From assembly GCF_947489355.1 (NCBI RefSeq), contig NZ_CANLDD010000023.1, positions 1-62,637 of the forward strand: DNA of 62,637 nt, read 5' to 3'. Shown here piece after piece: positions 1-11,199 of this stretch; the first letter of the stretch is position 1, and each line of letters starts with the position of its first letter. The translations under genes were made by a program, and so were the position numbers. This DNA is from an uncultured Microbulbifer sp. (GTDB lineage: Bacteria > Pseudomonadota > Gammaproteobacteria > Pseudomonadales > Cellvibrionaceae). The notes under the pieces are model-generated. The model was given only the letters and a program-made list of their open reading frames with translations, did not search any database and had not been told where the DNA came from.

Positions 1-555
<555 letters not shown>

Positions 556-568
556 CTCATCTGAATTT

Positions 569-1573
569 TTATCTACAACTTATACGCCCTTGATTCGCGG
601 ACTTAAATTGTTCTCTATATGAACTTGGTGAAATTCCTACTTCTTTTCGGAAATGGTGCCTCATTGTTGTAGCATTATCAAATCCAGAGTTTTCTGCAAT
701 TTTTTCCATACTATAATCATATTTTTCTAACAAACTTTTTGCGTGATTTAGTCGTTGATGCGTAAGCCAGTCTTTAGGTGTGATGTTTAAGTTGGCCTTG
801 AATTTTCTATCAAATGTTCTTCGAGTCATATTTGCCTTGGATGCAAATAAATCTATGTTAATTGGTTTACATAAATTCAGCAAAGCCCAGTCAAGTGCTT
901 TTGAAAACTGACCTGCTTCGCTTTGAACAGGTGTTTCCGCAAATTGTGATTGACCTCCCTTTCTATGCGCCGATAAAACCAAGCGTCGAGCCACTTTGTT
1001 TGCGGCCTCATTGCCAAAATCACTTCTAATAACTTCTATTCCAAGGTCTATTGCTGATGAACTTCCTGCCGAGCAACCAATATTTCCATCATGTAGATAT
1101 AAAACATCATCTACATATTCAACATCGTTGAATCTACCCTTAAATATCTCAGCATAGCGCCAATGAGTTGTGGCTTTTCTGTTCTCAAAAAGGCCAAGTT
1201 CAGCCAATAAAAATGCTCCCGAACAAAAAGAGATAATTCTCTTTCCTTTACGATAAAACCTTTTGATTTCTCTGGCTATAATTTCTGGAATATCAAATTC
1301 ATCTGTCGGCCAGCTTGGGATGATCAGTAAATCGTAACCTTTGAGATTATTTACAGATTTACAATTTAATTGTATACCGCTAATAAAACTCAATGGCTTT
1401 TGACTAAAAGAGACAACTTCACACTCATACCAGTGTTCAAACTCTGGTCGAGGCAATCCGAACAACTCAATGGCGCAGCCAAGTTCAAAGAAGGCTGCTT
1501 TGTCATAAGTTAAAATGGCTGTTCTATACATAAAAGGCTCACTGAAAGAAACTGGCTTGATCTTAACGAACAT
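569..1573 (-). CDS. AraC-family regulator with N-terminal DJ-1/PfpI (GATase1-like) domain, FtrA/GlxA type
   Basis: 334 aa. Residues about 15-200 form a DJ-1/PfpI-like domain (AILTYDKAAFFELGCAIELFG at its start, cysteine elbow IISFCSGAFLLAELGLF), and about 225-325 an AraC/XylS double helix-turn-helix (MTRRTFDRKFKANLNITP, then FDNATTMRHHFRKEVGISPSSYR). This is the layout of FtrA/GlxA transcription activators, in which the DJ-1 part is thought to sense a small molecule. It is divergent from a rhodanese gene, its usual type of target. An alternative ATG lies at 1531; the first ATG was kept because AAAGGA precedes it closely. Base composition is far more AT-rich than the neighbouring nitrate block, which suggests transfer. 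Ligand unknown. Confidence 0.85.
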   Translation of the reverse strand: MFVKIKPVSFSEPFMYRTAILTYDKAAFFELGCAIELFGLPRPEFEHWYECEVVSFSQKPLSFISGIQLNCKSVNNLKGYDLLIIPSWPTDEFDIPEIIAREIKRFYRKGKRIISFCSGAFLLAELGLFENRKATTHWRYAEIFKGRFNDVEYVDDVLYLHDGNIGCSAGSSSAIDLGIEVIRSDFGNEAANKVARRLVLSAHRKGGQSQFAETPVQSEAGQFSKALDWALLNLCKPINIDLFASKANMTRRTFDRKFKANLNITPKDWLTHQRLNHAKSLLEKYDYSMEKIAENSGFDNATTMRHHFRKEVGISPSSYREQFKSANQGRISCR

Positions 1574-1647
1574 TGTCCTTTAAGCCAGTATAGAATAATC
1601 CAGTTTCTATTTACAATAAGTAATATCAAATACCAAGGAGAAAAAAT

Positions 1648-2055
1648 ATGTCCTCTGCTGTTTCAAGGCCACCCGCTGCCAGTAGTAAAAACGCACTAAA
1701 TCACTTTCAATCTCTGCTTGAATTTGAAACTGACTGCTGGGATGTGCATCATGCAATTAGCAATAACAGAAAGGACTTTGTACTTCTTGATGTAAGGGGT
1801 GAGCAGGTTTTTGCTAAAGGGCATATAGATGGTGCGATCAACTTGCCCCACTCACAAATAAATGAGCAAAGGCTTCAGGAATATCCAAAGAATACATTGT
1901 TTGTTGTCTATTGTGCAGGTCCACATTGCAACGCAACGGAAAAGGCTGCAATAAAACTTGCAAAATTAAACAGGCCATTAAAAAAAATGATAGGGGGCGC
2001 TATTGGCTGGGTAGATGAAGGTTTTACTTTGGTAGGTGGTAAAAGTTATGAGTGA
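1648..2055 (+). CDS. Single-domain rhodanese-like sulfurtransferase
   Basis: 135 aa, one rhodanese domain (about 30-130) with DVRGEQVFAKGHIDGAINLPH and the active-site loop CAGPHCN, whose first cysteine would carry the persulfide. A strong ribosome binding site AAGGAG precedes the ATG at good spacing. The gene is divergent from the FtrA-type regulator 74 bp away, and its end overlaps the start of the downstream acetyltransferase by 8 bp, so the two are probably translated from one mRNA. The regulator-rhodanese-GNAT arrangement is known from other bacteria, but the substrate is not established. AT-rich like its neighbours. Confidence 0.85.
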   Translation: MSSAVSRPPAASSKNALNHFQSLLEFETDCWDVHHAISNNRKDFVLLDVRGEQVFAKGHIDGAINLPHSQINEQRLQEYPKNTLFVVYCAGPHCNATEKAAIKLAKLNRPLKKMIGGAIGWVDEGFTLVGGKSYE

Positions 2056-2542
2056 ACTTTCTCTTAAAGTAAGAAAAGCCTCTCTTGATGATTCTGCCAG
2101 TCTATTACAGATGATGAGGCAACTAGCAGAATTTGAAGGTTATTTAGATAATTTTCTTGTCACTGCTGAAGAGTTAGAAGCACGCTTATTTCATAAAAAT
2201 GATTTTGATGTATTTGTTGCAGAAACAAACAATACAGTTTCAGGAATGCTGGTTTATTATCACTTGCCTTTTACCTATGATCTTACGCCCTGGGTTTATA
2301 TAAAGGAATTGTTTGTTAAGCCAGAATTTCGCCAAATGTCCGTTGGTAAAGAACTTATGAAATCACTGGCTCAAGAGTGTAAAGATATTGGCTGTAAAAA
2401 AATACGGTGGGATATTTTAACTTCTAATATTTCGGCAAAAAAGTTCTATAAATCTCTTGGGGCTAAACACGAAATGGATTGGAGTTTTTTTAGTATAACC
2501 GAAGATAGTATTTCACAACTTGCCAACACGATAACTCACTAA
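2048..2542 (+). CDS. GNAT-family N-acetyltransferase, diamine/thialysine acetyltransferase-like
   Basis: 164 aa from the ATG at 2048, chosen because AGGTGG lies eight bases upstream; an in-frame GTG at 2036 is less likely. The GNAT core is visible: N-terminal VRKASLDDSASLLQMMRQLAEFE, the acetyl-CoA-binding stretch FVKPEFRQMSVGKELMKSLA and the C-terminal ISAKKFYKSLGAKHEMDW. The LAEFE opening and overall length resemble SSAT-like polyamine or thialysine acetyltransferases, but the acceptor cannot be fixed from sequence. It overlaps the rhodanese gene and belongs to the same AT-rich cassette, which ends about 60 bp downstream at the second 27-bp repeat. Confidence 0.8.
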   Translation: MSELSLKVRKASLDDSASLLQMMRQLAEFEGYLDNFLVTAEELEARLFHKNDFDVFVAETNNTVSGMLVYYHLPFTYDLTPWVYIKELFVKPEFRQMSVGKELMKSLAQECKDIGCKKIRWDILTSNISAKKFYKSLGAKHEMDWSFFSITEDSISQLANTITH

Positions 2543-2604
2543 AAGCCATAACCCACTCACCACATCTCACACTTCCGTAAATATTGATAATAAAAACCGG
2601 TAAC

Positions 2605-2631
2605 TGTCAGATCAAGTCTGAACTACTACAA
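2605..2631. repeat. 27-bp direct repeat, right copy
   Basis: Exact second copy of the repeat at 529-555, in the same orientation, with extended similarity on its left side. It closes the AT-rich regulator-rhodanese-acetyltransferase segment. Confidence 0.85.
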
Positions 2632-2717
2632 ATAACAGGCAATTCGCGAAGTTGTCTGTATTTGTTCCCCCTCCCCACTTCATGTACGATCCCTCAAAAT
2701 AATAGAGAGGGTTCGTC

Positions 2718-2924
2718 ATGCATCTGATTCTGCCTATCACCCTATCCACGGTTTTGTCCGGTTGCCTGGAAGTTGAGGCCAACAGTAACAAAGTGAATCA
2801 AAGGGCGCTGTTAGCTGAGCGCTTACGCTTATCAGAGCCACATACTTCACCTTCCAGGAAGGTTGAATATGCACGCCCTGCATTTGGCTACTTACCCACT
2901 CCGGTAGCCATTGCGCAGAAATAA
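2718..2924 (+). CDS. Possible small lipoprotein of unknown function
   Basis: 68 aa, preceded by GAGAGG about eight bases before the ATG. The N-terminus is hydrophobic and ends in LSGC at residues 13-16, which fits a lipoprotein signal, but it lacks the usual positively charged start. The remainder (NSNKVNQRALLAERLRLSE...) is unremarkable and matches no family I know. The opposite strand also has an open frame with a hydrophobic start, so the call rests mainly on the ribosome binding site and the lipobox-like motif. It sits between a mobile cassette and gene-poor debris and could be a fragment. Confidence 0.3.
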   Translation: MHLILPITLSTVLSGCLEVEANSNKVNQRALLAERLRLSEPHTSPSRKVEYARPAFGYLPTPVAIAQK

Positions 2925-4184
2925 CATGCACTACAAAACTGCTCGATGACGCTACAACTGCAACAATAAGTAACAACAAAATTCTCATTTCTATTCCAGT
3001 GATACGCTCTGAGTACGGATGCTTATAAGATGATCAGCGTGTCCAGTATTATTCCAATCACCAGTTCCAAATCAAGTCTGTGGAAAATCTTTGGTATTCT
3101 GCTTTCAACCAGTCAGCAATTCATTTTAGGTACATCAGTACAAGCCAGAAAATGGTTAACGTGAACACTACCTATAAAGCCTTCTATTGTTGGTCTTGTT
3201 TCCTTACCGGGCATTTCCTTCATAACGCTTCTTTAGGTACCAGAATTGCTTGCCAAATTTCCCCCTATAATAAATACAGAATTGAAAAAGCCCAATGCCG
3301 GGCTGCTCGCTTCCCTATGGACTTTAGTGGGGCATAGATAGGATAAAGACCCTTTTAGCCATTCACAGGTAAACACCCACCTCGTCTTGCGTACCTTTTC
3401 TTGTTTTTTTGTAGCGCCTCCGGGTGAAGATCGGGCAAATTTTCACTAACTTTACGTTCACAGGAAAGCTTGGATGTTTGAACCATGAAAAGAGTTCCAT
3501 CTGGTCCGCAGTATAGATAGGTAAGGTTCATCGAACGGCTTCATCATCGATGGCGCATGCTCTGGCGGGTGTTCGTGCGGCTGAATGTCGGTTTTCAAGC
3601 CCTCCTTCGTCTTCAGGTGTTTTAGCCTATATGCGATCACAGCCAGATCTTGGATGCTGGCAATCATTTTGACTTTCTACCGCAACGGAAATATAGGCAT
3701 CAAAATGATCTTATTGGATTTTATTAAGATTGTTTTTGGTATCAAGGCTACGTAAAATTGTCAAACATTTATCTGTGTTGTGGGTCGAGATTGAGTGGGC
3801 TTCTGTGAGCCAATGGCCCGGGAAGCCCAAGCGTTTCTAAAAGATCCATTTCCTCGATAGGAGAACGGTAGCGTGACATAAGCGTAAATAAAAAGGCGCT
3901 GACCCAAGGTGCACGAACACCAGGGGCCAGCTAACCAAATTGATAAGTGAACTATCAAAATGGCTTTATGGATAATACGCTAGAAGCCCGCTCGTCTTCA
4001 ATAAAGCGGGGTAGATTCAGGTGGTTGGAGCGATTCCCCAGGCTCTGGGAGCGTTGCATTCGTCTGTTCTGCTTTACCGCCTACCGTTCCCGTGCCCCGC
4101 CTTGTAGTGCCTTCAGACCTTACTTTCCAAGTATTCCCATCATGAAAAATCAGCCCGGGATTTGCGACCCGGAAGGAAAGGCTT
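2925..4184. other. Gene-poor stretch, about 1.26 kb
   Basis: No reading frame here has a credible start, ribosome binding site, family motif and length together. Short frames exist on both strands but overlap one another and look random. Composition shifts from AT-rich on the left to mixed on the right. A 10-bp piece of the 27-bp repeat (ATCAAGTCTG) recurs near 3070. I see no tRNA, terminator or array. It is probably degraded mobile-element DNA. Confidence 0.5.
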
Positions 4185-4409
4185 ATGTTGATTTTAAAAC
4201 GCCGGCCAGGCGAGAATCTCAGAATTGGAAAAAATGTCTCAGTCACCGTATTGGGTGTGACGGGTAATCAGGTAAGGGTGGGCATCAAGGCCCCAAAATC
4301 CTTGCCTGTTCACCGTGAAGAAGTGTATGTGCGCATCCAAAAGGAACGGGAGTTGGGCAATGGAAACCCTAGAGATACGGATTCTCCCCGTGGGGAGTAC
4401 CCGCCATGA
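4185..4409 (+). CDS. csrA: CsrA/RsmA-family mRNA-binding regulator
   Basis: 74 aa. Nearly the whole CsrA fold is visible: [15 protein letters not shown] (strand 1), [20 protein letters not shown] (strands 2-3) and [13 protein letters not shown] (strand 5 and helix). Arg6/Arg7 and the VHREE motif, used to contact GGA motifs in mRNA leaders, are kept. GGAAGGAAAGG lies just before the ATG. The C-terminal tail ([17 protein letters not shown]) is divergent and about ten residues longer than in housekeeping CsrA. The usual alaS-csrA neighbourhood is absent; the gene stands alone beside mobile-element debris. It is therefore probably an extra paralogue carried on acquired DNA, which needs the rest of the genome to confirm. 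Confidence 0.85.
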   Translation: MLILKRRPGENLRIGKNVSVTVLGVTGNQVRVGIKAPKSLPVHREEVYVRIQKERELGNGNPRDTDSPRGEYPP

Positions 4410-4793
4410 AACTCGATTTTCCTGTCAAGTCCCAACCATAAATCCATCAAGCTGCTGAATTGTTATCACGTTGATCTCACAATTCTTTTTCAGATGATTT
4501 TAACGGGGCAGAATCAATACTAACGGAGCCATATAACAGAATACTCGCCACATTCAGTATGCGGTGAAAGCATCCCTGTTCGCGCGTAACCGCGCCTGGG
4601 TGTAGGCACAGTTGCGCAGGACCCGGAGTTGTTCCAGCATTTATGGCCTACCGGTTCGGCAGTATGTCGTGGAGGTACGCTAGGTGGTGCATGTAAAGGT
4701 CTGTGGTCACTACTGCTGCGCTGGTATACAGCCGCCACGGGCCATAGCGTGTGTGGGTTGGTGGAGAACTGGCTGCGTATGATCGGATAAAAC
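4410..4793. other. Gene-free stretch between csrA and the kinase/phosphatase gene
   Basis: 384 bp. Frames on both strands are short or interrupted by stops and none shows a family motif. It lies at the 3' side of the nitrate-linked kinase gene, where related genomes often have assimilatory nitrite and nitrate reductase genes. I could not recognise any piece of nirB, nirD or nasA in it. Confidence 0.45.
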
Positions 4794-6575
4794 CTAGGTG
4801 CCGGAGGAGAAGAGCGCAACTACCGCCAGCAGAGTGACCACCCAGATACCGCACAGGATTTTCCAGAACAGGGAAGCGTCGCCCCTGTCTGTGGGGTCTT
4901 CGCGCAGGTAGTCCGGATTGGGGCTGCCCAGGTCCCGTATCAATTCCTCCAGCGTGGGGTAGCGCTGCTCCAGGTCGATACTGCAGCCGCGCGCCAGTGC
5001 GCGGTCGAACCAGAGGGGTACCACCGGGTTGAACTGGGTGGCGGAACGGTAGCGCAGGCGCTCGTAATCCGCGTTGGAGCGACACGCCTCAATCTCCTCT
5101 CCATAGGGAAGTTCCCCGGTAAACATCTCGTAGGCAATGGTGGCCAGGGCGTAGATATCGCCGCGAATACCGCTGTTGCGACCGAGAATATAGTGGGGGT
5201 CCGAATAGCTGGCGGTACCCAGCGCCGCCGGGTGTTCCAGCGGGCGGAAGATCTCGGCACTGCCGGCGATATACACCGAGCCGAAGTCGATAATTTTTAC
5301 CTGGCCGTCGCTATCCACCATGATATTCGCGGGTTTCAGATCCTGATGAATGGTCTCCTGGTCGTGAAACGCCTGCAGCCCCGTCGCGACCTGCTTGAGG
5401 ATACGGAAGGCTTCCGCCGGCTTGGGAAAGCGATTGCGGGCAATCCAGGTTTCCAGGGTGATACCATCCACGTACTCCATCAGGTAGTAGAGTGCGCTGC
5501 GCGGCCGTTCCTGCCGGTGCAGGCGTACCACATGCTTGCTGTGAATGCGCAGGCCGATCCACTCCTCCTGCACAAAGCGGTCGATATAGTGGATATCGTC
5601 CTCGTAATTCACCGAGGGGGTTTTCATCACCAGGGTTTCACCGCAGGCCGTATCGCACACCAGATACAGCTGGCTGCGCTGGGAGGAGAACAGCTCGCGC
5701 TCCACCCGGTAGCCGTCCAGCACCATGCCCGGCTCCAGCTCCGGCGGAAAAGGCAGGCGCGTGAGCTGGCGGCTGTAATCGTCCAGGGTGGCCTGGGGCA
5801 GTGCCTGCACCCGCACCACCAGCGCCGACAGATTGTCATCGCTGCCGTTTTCCTCGGCGATGCGCACCAGGGTTTCCGCCTTTTCCTGCTCGCTTGAATG
5901 GGTGTCCGCGAGCAGTTTGCGCAGAGCACCTTCGTCGATAAAGTCGTGTACCCCGTCGCTGGTGAGCAGCAGCATATCGTTGTCAGCCAGGCCCACTTGT
6001 CCGTAGTCCACCTGCAGGCCGGTATCCATGCCGAGTGCACGCGACAGCATCTGTTGGCGGTGTGCCAGGGTAATGTTGTGGTCGCGGGTCAGGCACTTGA
6101 GGGTATCACCGCGCAGGTGATAAATGCGGCTGTCGCCGATATGGAAATAGTGCGCGGTGCGGGATTTGAACACCAGGGCCGAAAAAGTACACAGGAAGCC
6201 CTTTTCCTGCTGGGGATAGTCGTGGCTTTTGCGGTACAGCTTGCTATTGATGGAGGCGAGGATCTTTTGTCCGGCATGGGCCACCGACCAGGTGTCCGGT
6301 ACCTTGTAATAATCCCGCACAAACTGCCCGGTGGCGGTGTGGCTGGCGAGGGCCCCGGCCTCGGCGGAACTGACCCCGTCCGCCAGTGCCGCCACCGCGC
6401 CAAGGTACTGTTGCAGATGCGGGCTTTGCGGCCAGTGGAACAGGGCCGAGTCTTCATTCTGTGCTTTGATACCGGCGCGGCTGCACAGGCCGTGGCGCAG
6501 CTGCAGCACCGGTTGCGGCGCGGCAGCGGGGGGCTGTCCGCAATGTGCGGAAATGGTCGGGCCGGTTTCGGTCAT
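4794..6575 (-). CDS. Bifunctional PP2C-type phosphatase / Ser-Thr protein kinase, membrane anchored, nitrate-transporter associated
   Basis: 593 aa. Residues about 25-260 are a PP2C domain with the metal-binding motifs ADGVSSAEAG (65-74), IGDSR (146-150), TSDGVHDF (205-212) and GSDDN (244-248). About 285-560 is a protein kinase with the ATP lysine in VMKTP (318), catalytic loop HQDLKPAN (410-417; Gln replaces the usual Arg of HRD) and DFG (430-432). A final hydrophobic helix (about 572-590) anchors it in the inner membrane, catalytic parts in the cytoplasm. It lies 78 bp downstream of a nitrate transporter on the same strand, probably in one operon. The same fusion is known beside nitrate assimilation genes in other proteobacteria, which suggests reversible phosphorylation of transporter or assimilation proteins; the substrate is not established. 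Confidence 0.88.
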   Translation of the reverse strand: MTETGPTISAHCGQPPAAAPQPVLQLRHGLCSRAGIKAQNEDSALFHWPQSPHLQQYLGAVAALADGVSSAEAGALASHTATGQFVRDYYKVPDTWSVAHAGQKILASINSKLYRKSHDYPQQEKGFLCTFSALVFKSRTAHYFHIGDSRIYHLRGDTLKCLTRDHNITLAHRQQMLSRALGMDTGLQVDYGQVGLADNDMLLLTSDGVHDFIDEGALRKLLADTHSSEQEKAETLVRIAEENGSDDNLSALVVRVQALPQATLDDYSRQLTRLPFPPELEPGMVLDGYRVERELFSSQRSQLYLVCDTACGETLVMKTPSVNYEDDIHYIDRFVQEEWIGLRIHSKHVVRLHRQERPRSALYYLMEYVDGITLETWIARNRFPKPAEAFRILKQVATGLQAFHDQETIHQDLKPANIMVDSDGQVKIIDFGSVYIAGSAEIFRPLEHPAALGTASYSDPHYILGRNSGIRGDIYALATIAYEMFTGELPYGEEIEACRSNADYERLRYRSATQFNPVVPLWFDRALARGCSIDLEQRYPTLEELIRDLGSPNPDYLREDPTDRGDASLFWKILCGIWVVTLLAVVALFSSGT

Positions 6576-6653
6576 GGTCGGTCCCCCTCTGGTAGCGGTG
6601 CCTGGCGCACAGAATCAGCGGAGAACAGCAGAGCCCTCCGCCGCCTCGGGGTC

Positions 6654-8129
<1,476 letters not shown>

Positions 8130-8260
8130 GACTATTTTCTCCGGCTTCTCAGTAATCTAGCGGTGGATAGGGTCATGACCGATGGTATTTGAGCAGCGCT
8201 GCAAAAAAAGTGCGCAAAGGGGGTAGGCGGGGGCCTCTTGCCCGGCTCTTCAGGGCGGGT

Positions 8261-8276
8261 TAATCCCATTGGGGTA
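8261..8276. promoter_or_regulatory. Candidate NarL 7-2-7 site
   Basis: TAATCCC-AT-TGGGGTA matches 11 of 14 positions of the NarL consensus TACYYMT-N2-AKRRGTA. The right half is strong, the left half lacks the C of TAC. The orphan narL is 12 kb away in the same cluster. Confidence 0.35.
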
Positions 8277-8315
8277 GCGGGAAGGGGGCCCGCCTGGCGG
8301 TTTCACTGCGCGGGC

Positions 8316-8331
8316 TACCCAGCAGGTGGTA
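8316..8331. promoter_or_regulatory. Candidate NarL 7-2-7 site
   Basis: TACCCAG-CA-GGTGGTA has both invariant TAC and GTA ends and matches 11 of 14 consensus positions. It lies 55 bp from the site at 8261 and about 215 bp before the rightward transporter start. Confidence 0.42.
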
Positions 8332-8546
8332 GTTGTGTCAATAGGTTTCCGCTCGGGGGGATTTTTGGGAGTAATTGCTGGCGAAACCGTTTTTGTGCAT
8401 CTTGTCATTCAATAGTCCCGCCGGGCTGCGTCGCCTTCGCCGGCACAGTGCGCTTCTGGCACTCTGTGGCCGGAATTTGCCCATACAGGGCCTGCGCGAT
8501 CAGTCGGGCCTTTGGTTGAAAATCTGCATAACACGGGGAGCCTGCC

Positions 8547-9854
8547 GTGCAATATACCCAGCAACTTGCCGGGCGCGCATTGATGTTTGCCTCGGCCATG
8601 TTCGCCGCCAACTTTTCCGTGTGGACACTCTACGCGGTGCTCGGTGTGGAGATTCGTGCGCAGCTGGCTCTGTCCGCTACCGAGTACGGTATCCTGCTGG
8701 CGGCGCCCATCCTGAGTGGTGCACTGCTGCGCTTTCCCGCAGGCCTGCTGGTGGAGTATTTCTCGGCGAAAAACCTTATTTTGTTGCAGATGCTGTTGTT
8801 GTTGCCGGTGTTGTTTCTGCTGCCGTCGATCACCAGCTACAGTGCACACCTGCTGGCCGGTTTGTGGCTGGGTATTTCCGGTGTGTCCTTCGTACTGGGC
8901 ATCCGCTATATCAGCCCCTGGTTTGAAAGGAGGCAGCAGGGTACTGCCCTGGGCATTTTTGGTGCGGGTAATGCCGGTGCGGCCATTACCCTGGCGCTGG
9001 CGCCGGCGATACAGAATTGGTTTGGACGGGAGTGGATAGGGCCTGTGTATGGTTTCGGCATACTGCTGATGCTGTTTCTGTTTTGGTTTTTTGCCCCGGA
9101 GGAAACCCGCTATATGCGCAGTCGCGGCAAGCGTGCGCTTGCCGATCATCTCAAACCGCTGCTGGAGATACGCGTATGGCGCTATGGACTTTACTACTAT
9201 TTTGTCTTCGGCAGCTTTCTCGCCCTTTTGCTGTGGCTGCCGAACTATTACCTGGCGGTGTACGGGGTAAGTACACCGGTGGCAATGGCATTGACGTTGC
9301 TGTTTGTGGCCCTGTCCAGTTCGCTGCGTGCCCTGGGGGGCTGGTTTGCGGACCGCTATGGGGCGCGCACGGTCAGCTGGAGCGTATTCTGGACCTGCCT
9401 GGTGTGTCTTTTTTTCCTCAGCTACCCCCCCACCAGCATGACCATCCACGGTGTGGCCCGGGATGTGCAATTGAATATTGAAGTGGGTATCGAACTGTTC
9501 ACCCTGTTGCTACTGGTGATCGGTATCGCCCAGGGGTTTGGGCGCGCCTCTGTGTATAAGGCCCTGCACGATAACTACCCGGCGCATATGGGCAGCGTGG
9601 GGGGCAGCGTGGCCACTATTGGTGCACTGGGCGGTTTCACCCTGCCGGTACTGTTTGGTATTGCCCAGGACTTGGTGGGTATTCACAGCGCCGCCTTTAT
9701 GCTGCTCTACGGGGTGCTCGCTGTGTGTATGCTGGTGATGTATCTGGCCATACAGCGCGAAAGACACCAGCAGCGCCTGGCCTTTGCCCGGCAAAACAAT
9801 TTTCTATTCGATCAGGCGGAGGATACGGCAGTGCTCCCGGATAGGCAGGGTTGA
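8547..9854 (+). CDS. Second NNP-family nitrate/nitrite transporter (MFS)
   Basis: 435 aa, about twelve transmembrane segments. It starts at a GTG with GGGGAG nine bases upstream. Early MFS features include FAANFSVWTLYAVLGVEI in helix 1 and LRFPAGLLVEYFSAKN between helices 2 and 3; GIFGAGNAGAAITLALAP near residue 140 is the NNP-type glycine-rich segment. The second-half loop is WFADRYGARTVSW. It is shorter than the other two NNP proteins and has an HQQRLAFARQNN-rich cytoplasmic tail. It is divergent from the nitrate transporter at 6654-8129 and followed by a porin, so it probably carries nitrate or nitrite across the inner membrane; direction and substrate cannot be read from sequence. Confidence 0.85.
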   Translation: MQYTQQLAGRALMFASAMFAANFSVWTLYAVLGVEIRAQLALSATEYGILLAAPILSGALLRFPAGLLVEYFSAKNLILLQMLLLLPVLFLLPSITSYSAHLLAGLWLGISGVSFVLGIRYISPWFERRQQGTALGIFGAGNAGAAITLALAPAIQNWFGREWIGPVYGFGILLMLFLFWFFAPEETRYMRSRGKRALADHLKPLLEIRVWRYGLYYYFVFGSFLALLLWLPNYYLAVYGVSTPVAMALTLLFVALSSSLRALGGWFADRYGARTVSWSVFWTCLVCLFFLSYPPTSMTIHGVARDVQLNIEVGIELFTLLLLVIGIAQGFGRASVYKALHDNYPAHMGSVGGSVATIGALGGFTLPVLFGIAQDLVGIHSAAFMLLYGVLAVCMLVMYLAIQRERHQQRLAFARQNNFLFDQAEDTAVLPDRQG

Positions 9855-9990
9855 CTACCAATTTGGTATCAGGCTTGCATAAGGGAAAGTAGTAGACACA
9901 TTGCCTGGGTGAAAAATGCAAAGATTTCAACGGCGGTGAAAAAGTTGTAGCTTTGTCTCTGCCAATTCGTTGTTGCAAAGGAAAAGCGTC

Positions 9991-11199
9991 ATGATCACGC
10001 ACAGATTATCCAGAATTATCGGAGCTTTACTGCTGGGGGCCTGCAGCACAACCGCTTTGCAGGCTGCGGCGCAGGATGGTGAAAATGCCACATTAACCGA
10101 CGCGCTGAAATCCGGTGAGGTCGGGCTGAATCTGCGCTATCGCGTGGAGGCTGTCGATCAGGACAATTTAAACCGGGATGCCACGGCATCCACCCTGAGA
10201 ACCCGGTTGAACTGGAAAAGCGGCAGCTATCGTGGTTTTGACGCTTTTCTCGAAATGGATGATGTCACTGATATCGGGAATGATAATTTCAATTCGACGG
10301 TCAATGGCAAAAGCCAATACCCGGTGATTGCCGATCCAAATGGTACCGAAGTCAATCAGGCCTACCTGCGCTATCGGGGTGACAACTCGGTGATTACCGC
10401 CGGGCGTCAGCGTATCAATTTGGATAATCAGCGGTTTGTCGGCGGTGTGGCCTGGCGCCAGAATGAGCAGACCTACGATGGGGTGCGCTACCAGTATGGC
10501 AGTACCGAAAGCCTGCAACTGGACTACAGCTACATTTACAAAGTTAATCGTATTTTTGGCGAGGACAGCGCCAATGGGTACTTTGAGGGGGATATCCAAC
10601 TGTTCCACGCCGCCTACCCGGTGGCCGATGGCCACAGCCTGACCGGTTACCTCTACAATCTGGATCTGGAAGATGCGGTGAATAATTCCAGCCGCACTTA
10701 CGGCCTGGACTATAAGGGGGCATTTGGCCCTGTGAAGGCGAAGTTGAGTTACGCACGCCAGACCGATATCGGCGACAGCCCCCTCGACTACAGCGCCAAC
10801 TATTACCTGGTGGAGTTGGCTACTGCGCTGGGTCCGGTTGACACCAGGCTTGGCTATGAGGTGCTGGGTTCCGATAACGGTGTCGGGTTCAAAACCCCAC
10901 TGGCCACCCTGCATAAATTTCAGGGCTTTACCGATCAGTTTCTGGCAACACCGGGCGAGGGTATCGAGGACCTGTATATCGGCGGCGCCACAAAAATTGG
11001 CGAGGGCAAGTTGAGTGTGAATTTCCACAATTTCAAGGCGAGTGATTCCTCAACCGAATACGGTAACGAGTGGAATATCACCTACAGCCGGAAAATCACC
11101 CAGGAGGTCTCTGCACTGGTCAAATACGCCACCTATGATGCCGATGAATACAGGGTGGATACCGACAAGGTCTGGCTGATGCTGACCGCCAATTTCTAA
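9991..11199 (+). CDS. Outer-membrane porin-like beta-barrel protein, alginate-export/porin superfamily
   Basis: 402 aa from the ATG at 9991, preceded by AAGGAAAAG; the frame is open a little further upstream from TTG codons. A signal peptide ends around LQAAAQDGEN. The rest alternates polar and hydrophobic residues typical of beta strands, with many Tyr and Asn turns (LNLRYRVEAVDQDNLNR, AYLRYRGDNSVITAGRQRINL), and the last residues WLMLTANF end in Phe, as needed for barrel insertion. The family has many solute-specific porins. Its position behind a nitrate transporter suggests passage of nitrate or another anion through the outer membrane, but this is contextual inference only. A 134-bp gap separates it from the transporter, so it may have its own promoter. 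Confidence 0.75.
   Translation: MITHRLSRIIGALLLGACSTTALQAAAQDGENATLTDALKSGEVGLNLRYRVEAVDQDNLNRDATASTLRTRLNWKSGSYRGFDAFLEMDDVTDIGNDNFNSTVNGKSQYPVIADPNGTEVNQAYLRYRGDNSVITAGRQRINLDNQRFVGGVAWRQNEQTYDGVRYQYGSTESLQLDYSYIYKVNRIFGEDSANGYFEGDIQLFHAAYPVADGHSLTGYLYNLDLEDAVNNSSRTYGLDYKGAFGPVKAKLSYARQTDIGDSPLDYSANYYLVELATALGPVDTRLGYEVLGSDNGVGFKTPLATLHKFQGFTDQFLATPGEGIEDLYIGGATKIGEGKLSVNFHNFKASDSSTEYGNEWNITYSRKITQEVSALVKYATYDADEYRVDTDKVWLMLTANF

Larger units (their letters stand above)
8130..8546. promoter_or_regulatory. Divergent control region between two nitrate transporter genes
   Basis: 417 bp without a gene. It contains two TAC/TAA-N10-GTA sequences resembling NarL 7-2-7 sites (8261-8276, 8316-8331), and two perfect 10-bp palindromes, GGTCATGACC (8171-8180) and GCAGCGCTGC (8193-8202), close to the leftward gene. 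I did not find convincing sigma-54 or FNR sites. Confidence 0.5.

Noticed and set aside
2737..2988. Open frame on the minus strand with a hydrophobic start opposite the small lipoprotein candidate
   Set aside because: It has no ribosome binding site and its C-terminal part shows no pattern; the plus-strand candidate has a better start.
3458..4246. Several 60-100 codon frames between the AT-rich cassette and csrA
   Set aside because: They overlap on both strands, lack ribosome binding sites and show no family motif.
8340..8420. Sigma-54 promoter before the second nitrate transporter
   Set aside because: TGGC occurs, but no GC at the required spacing.
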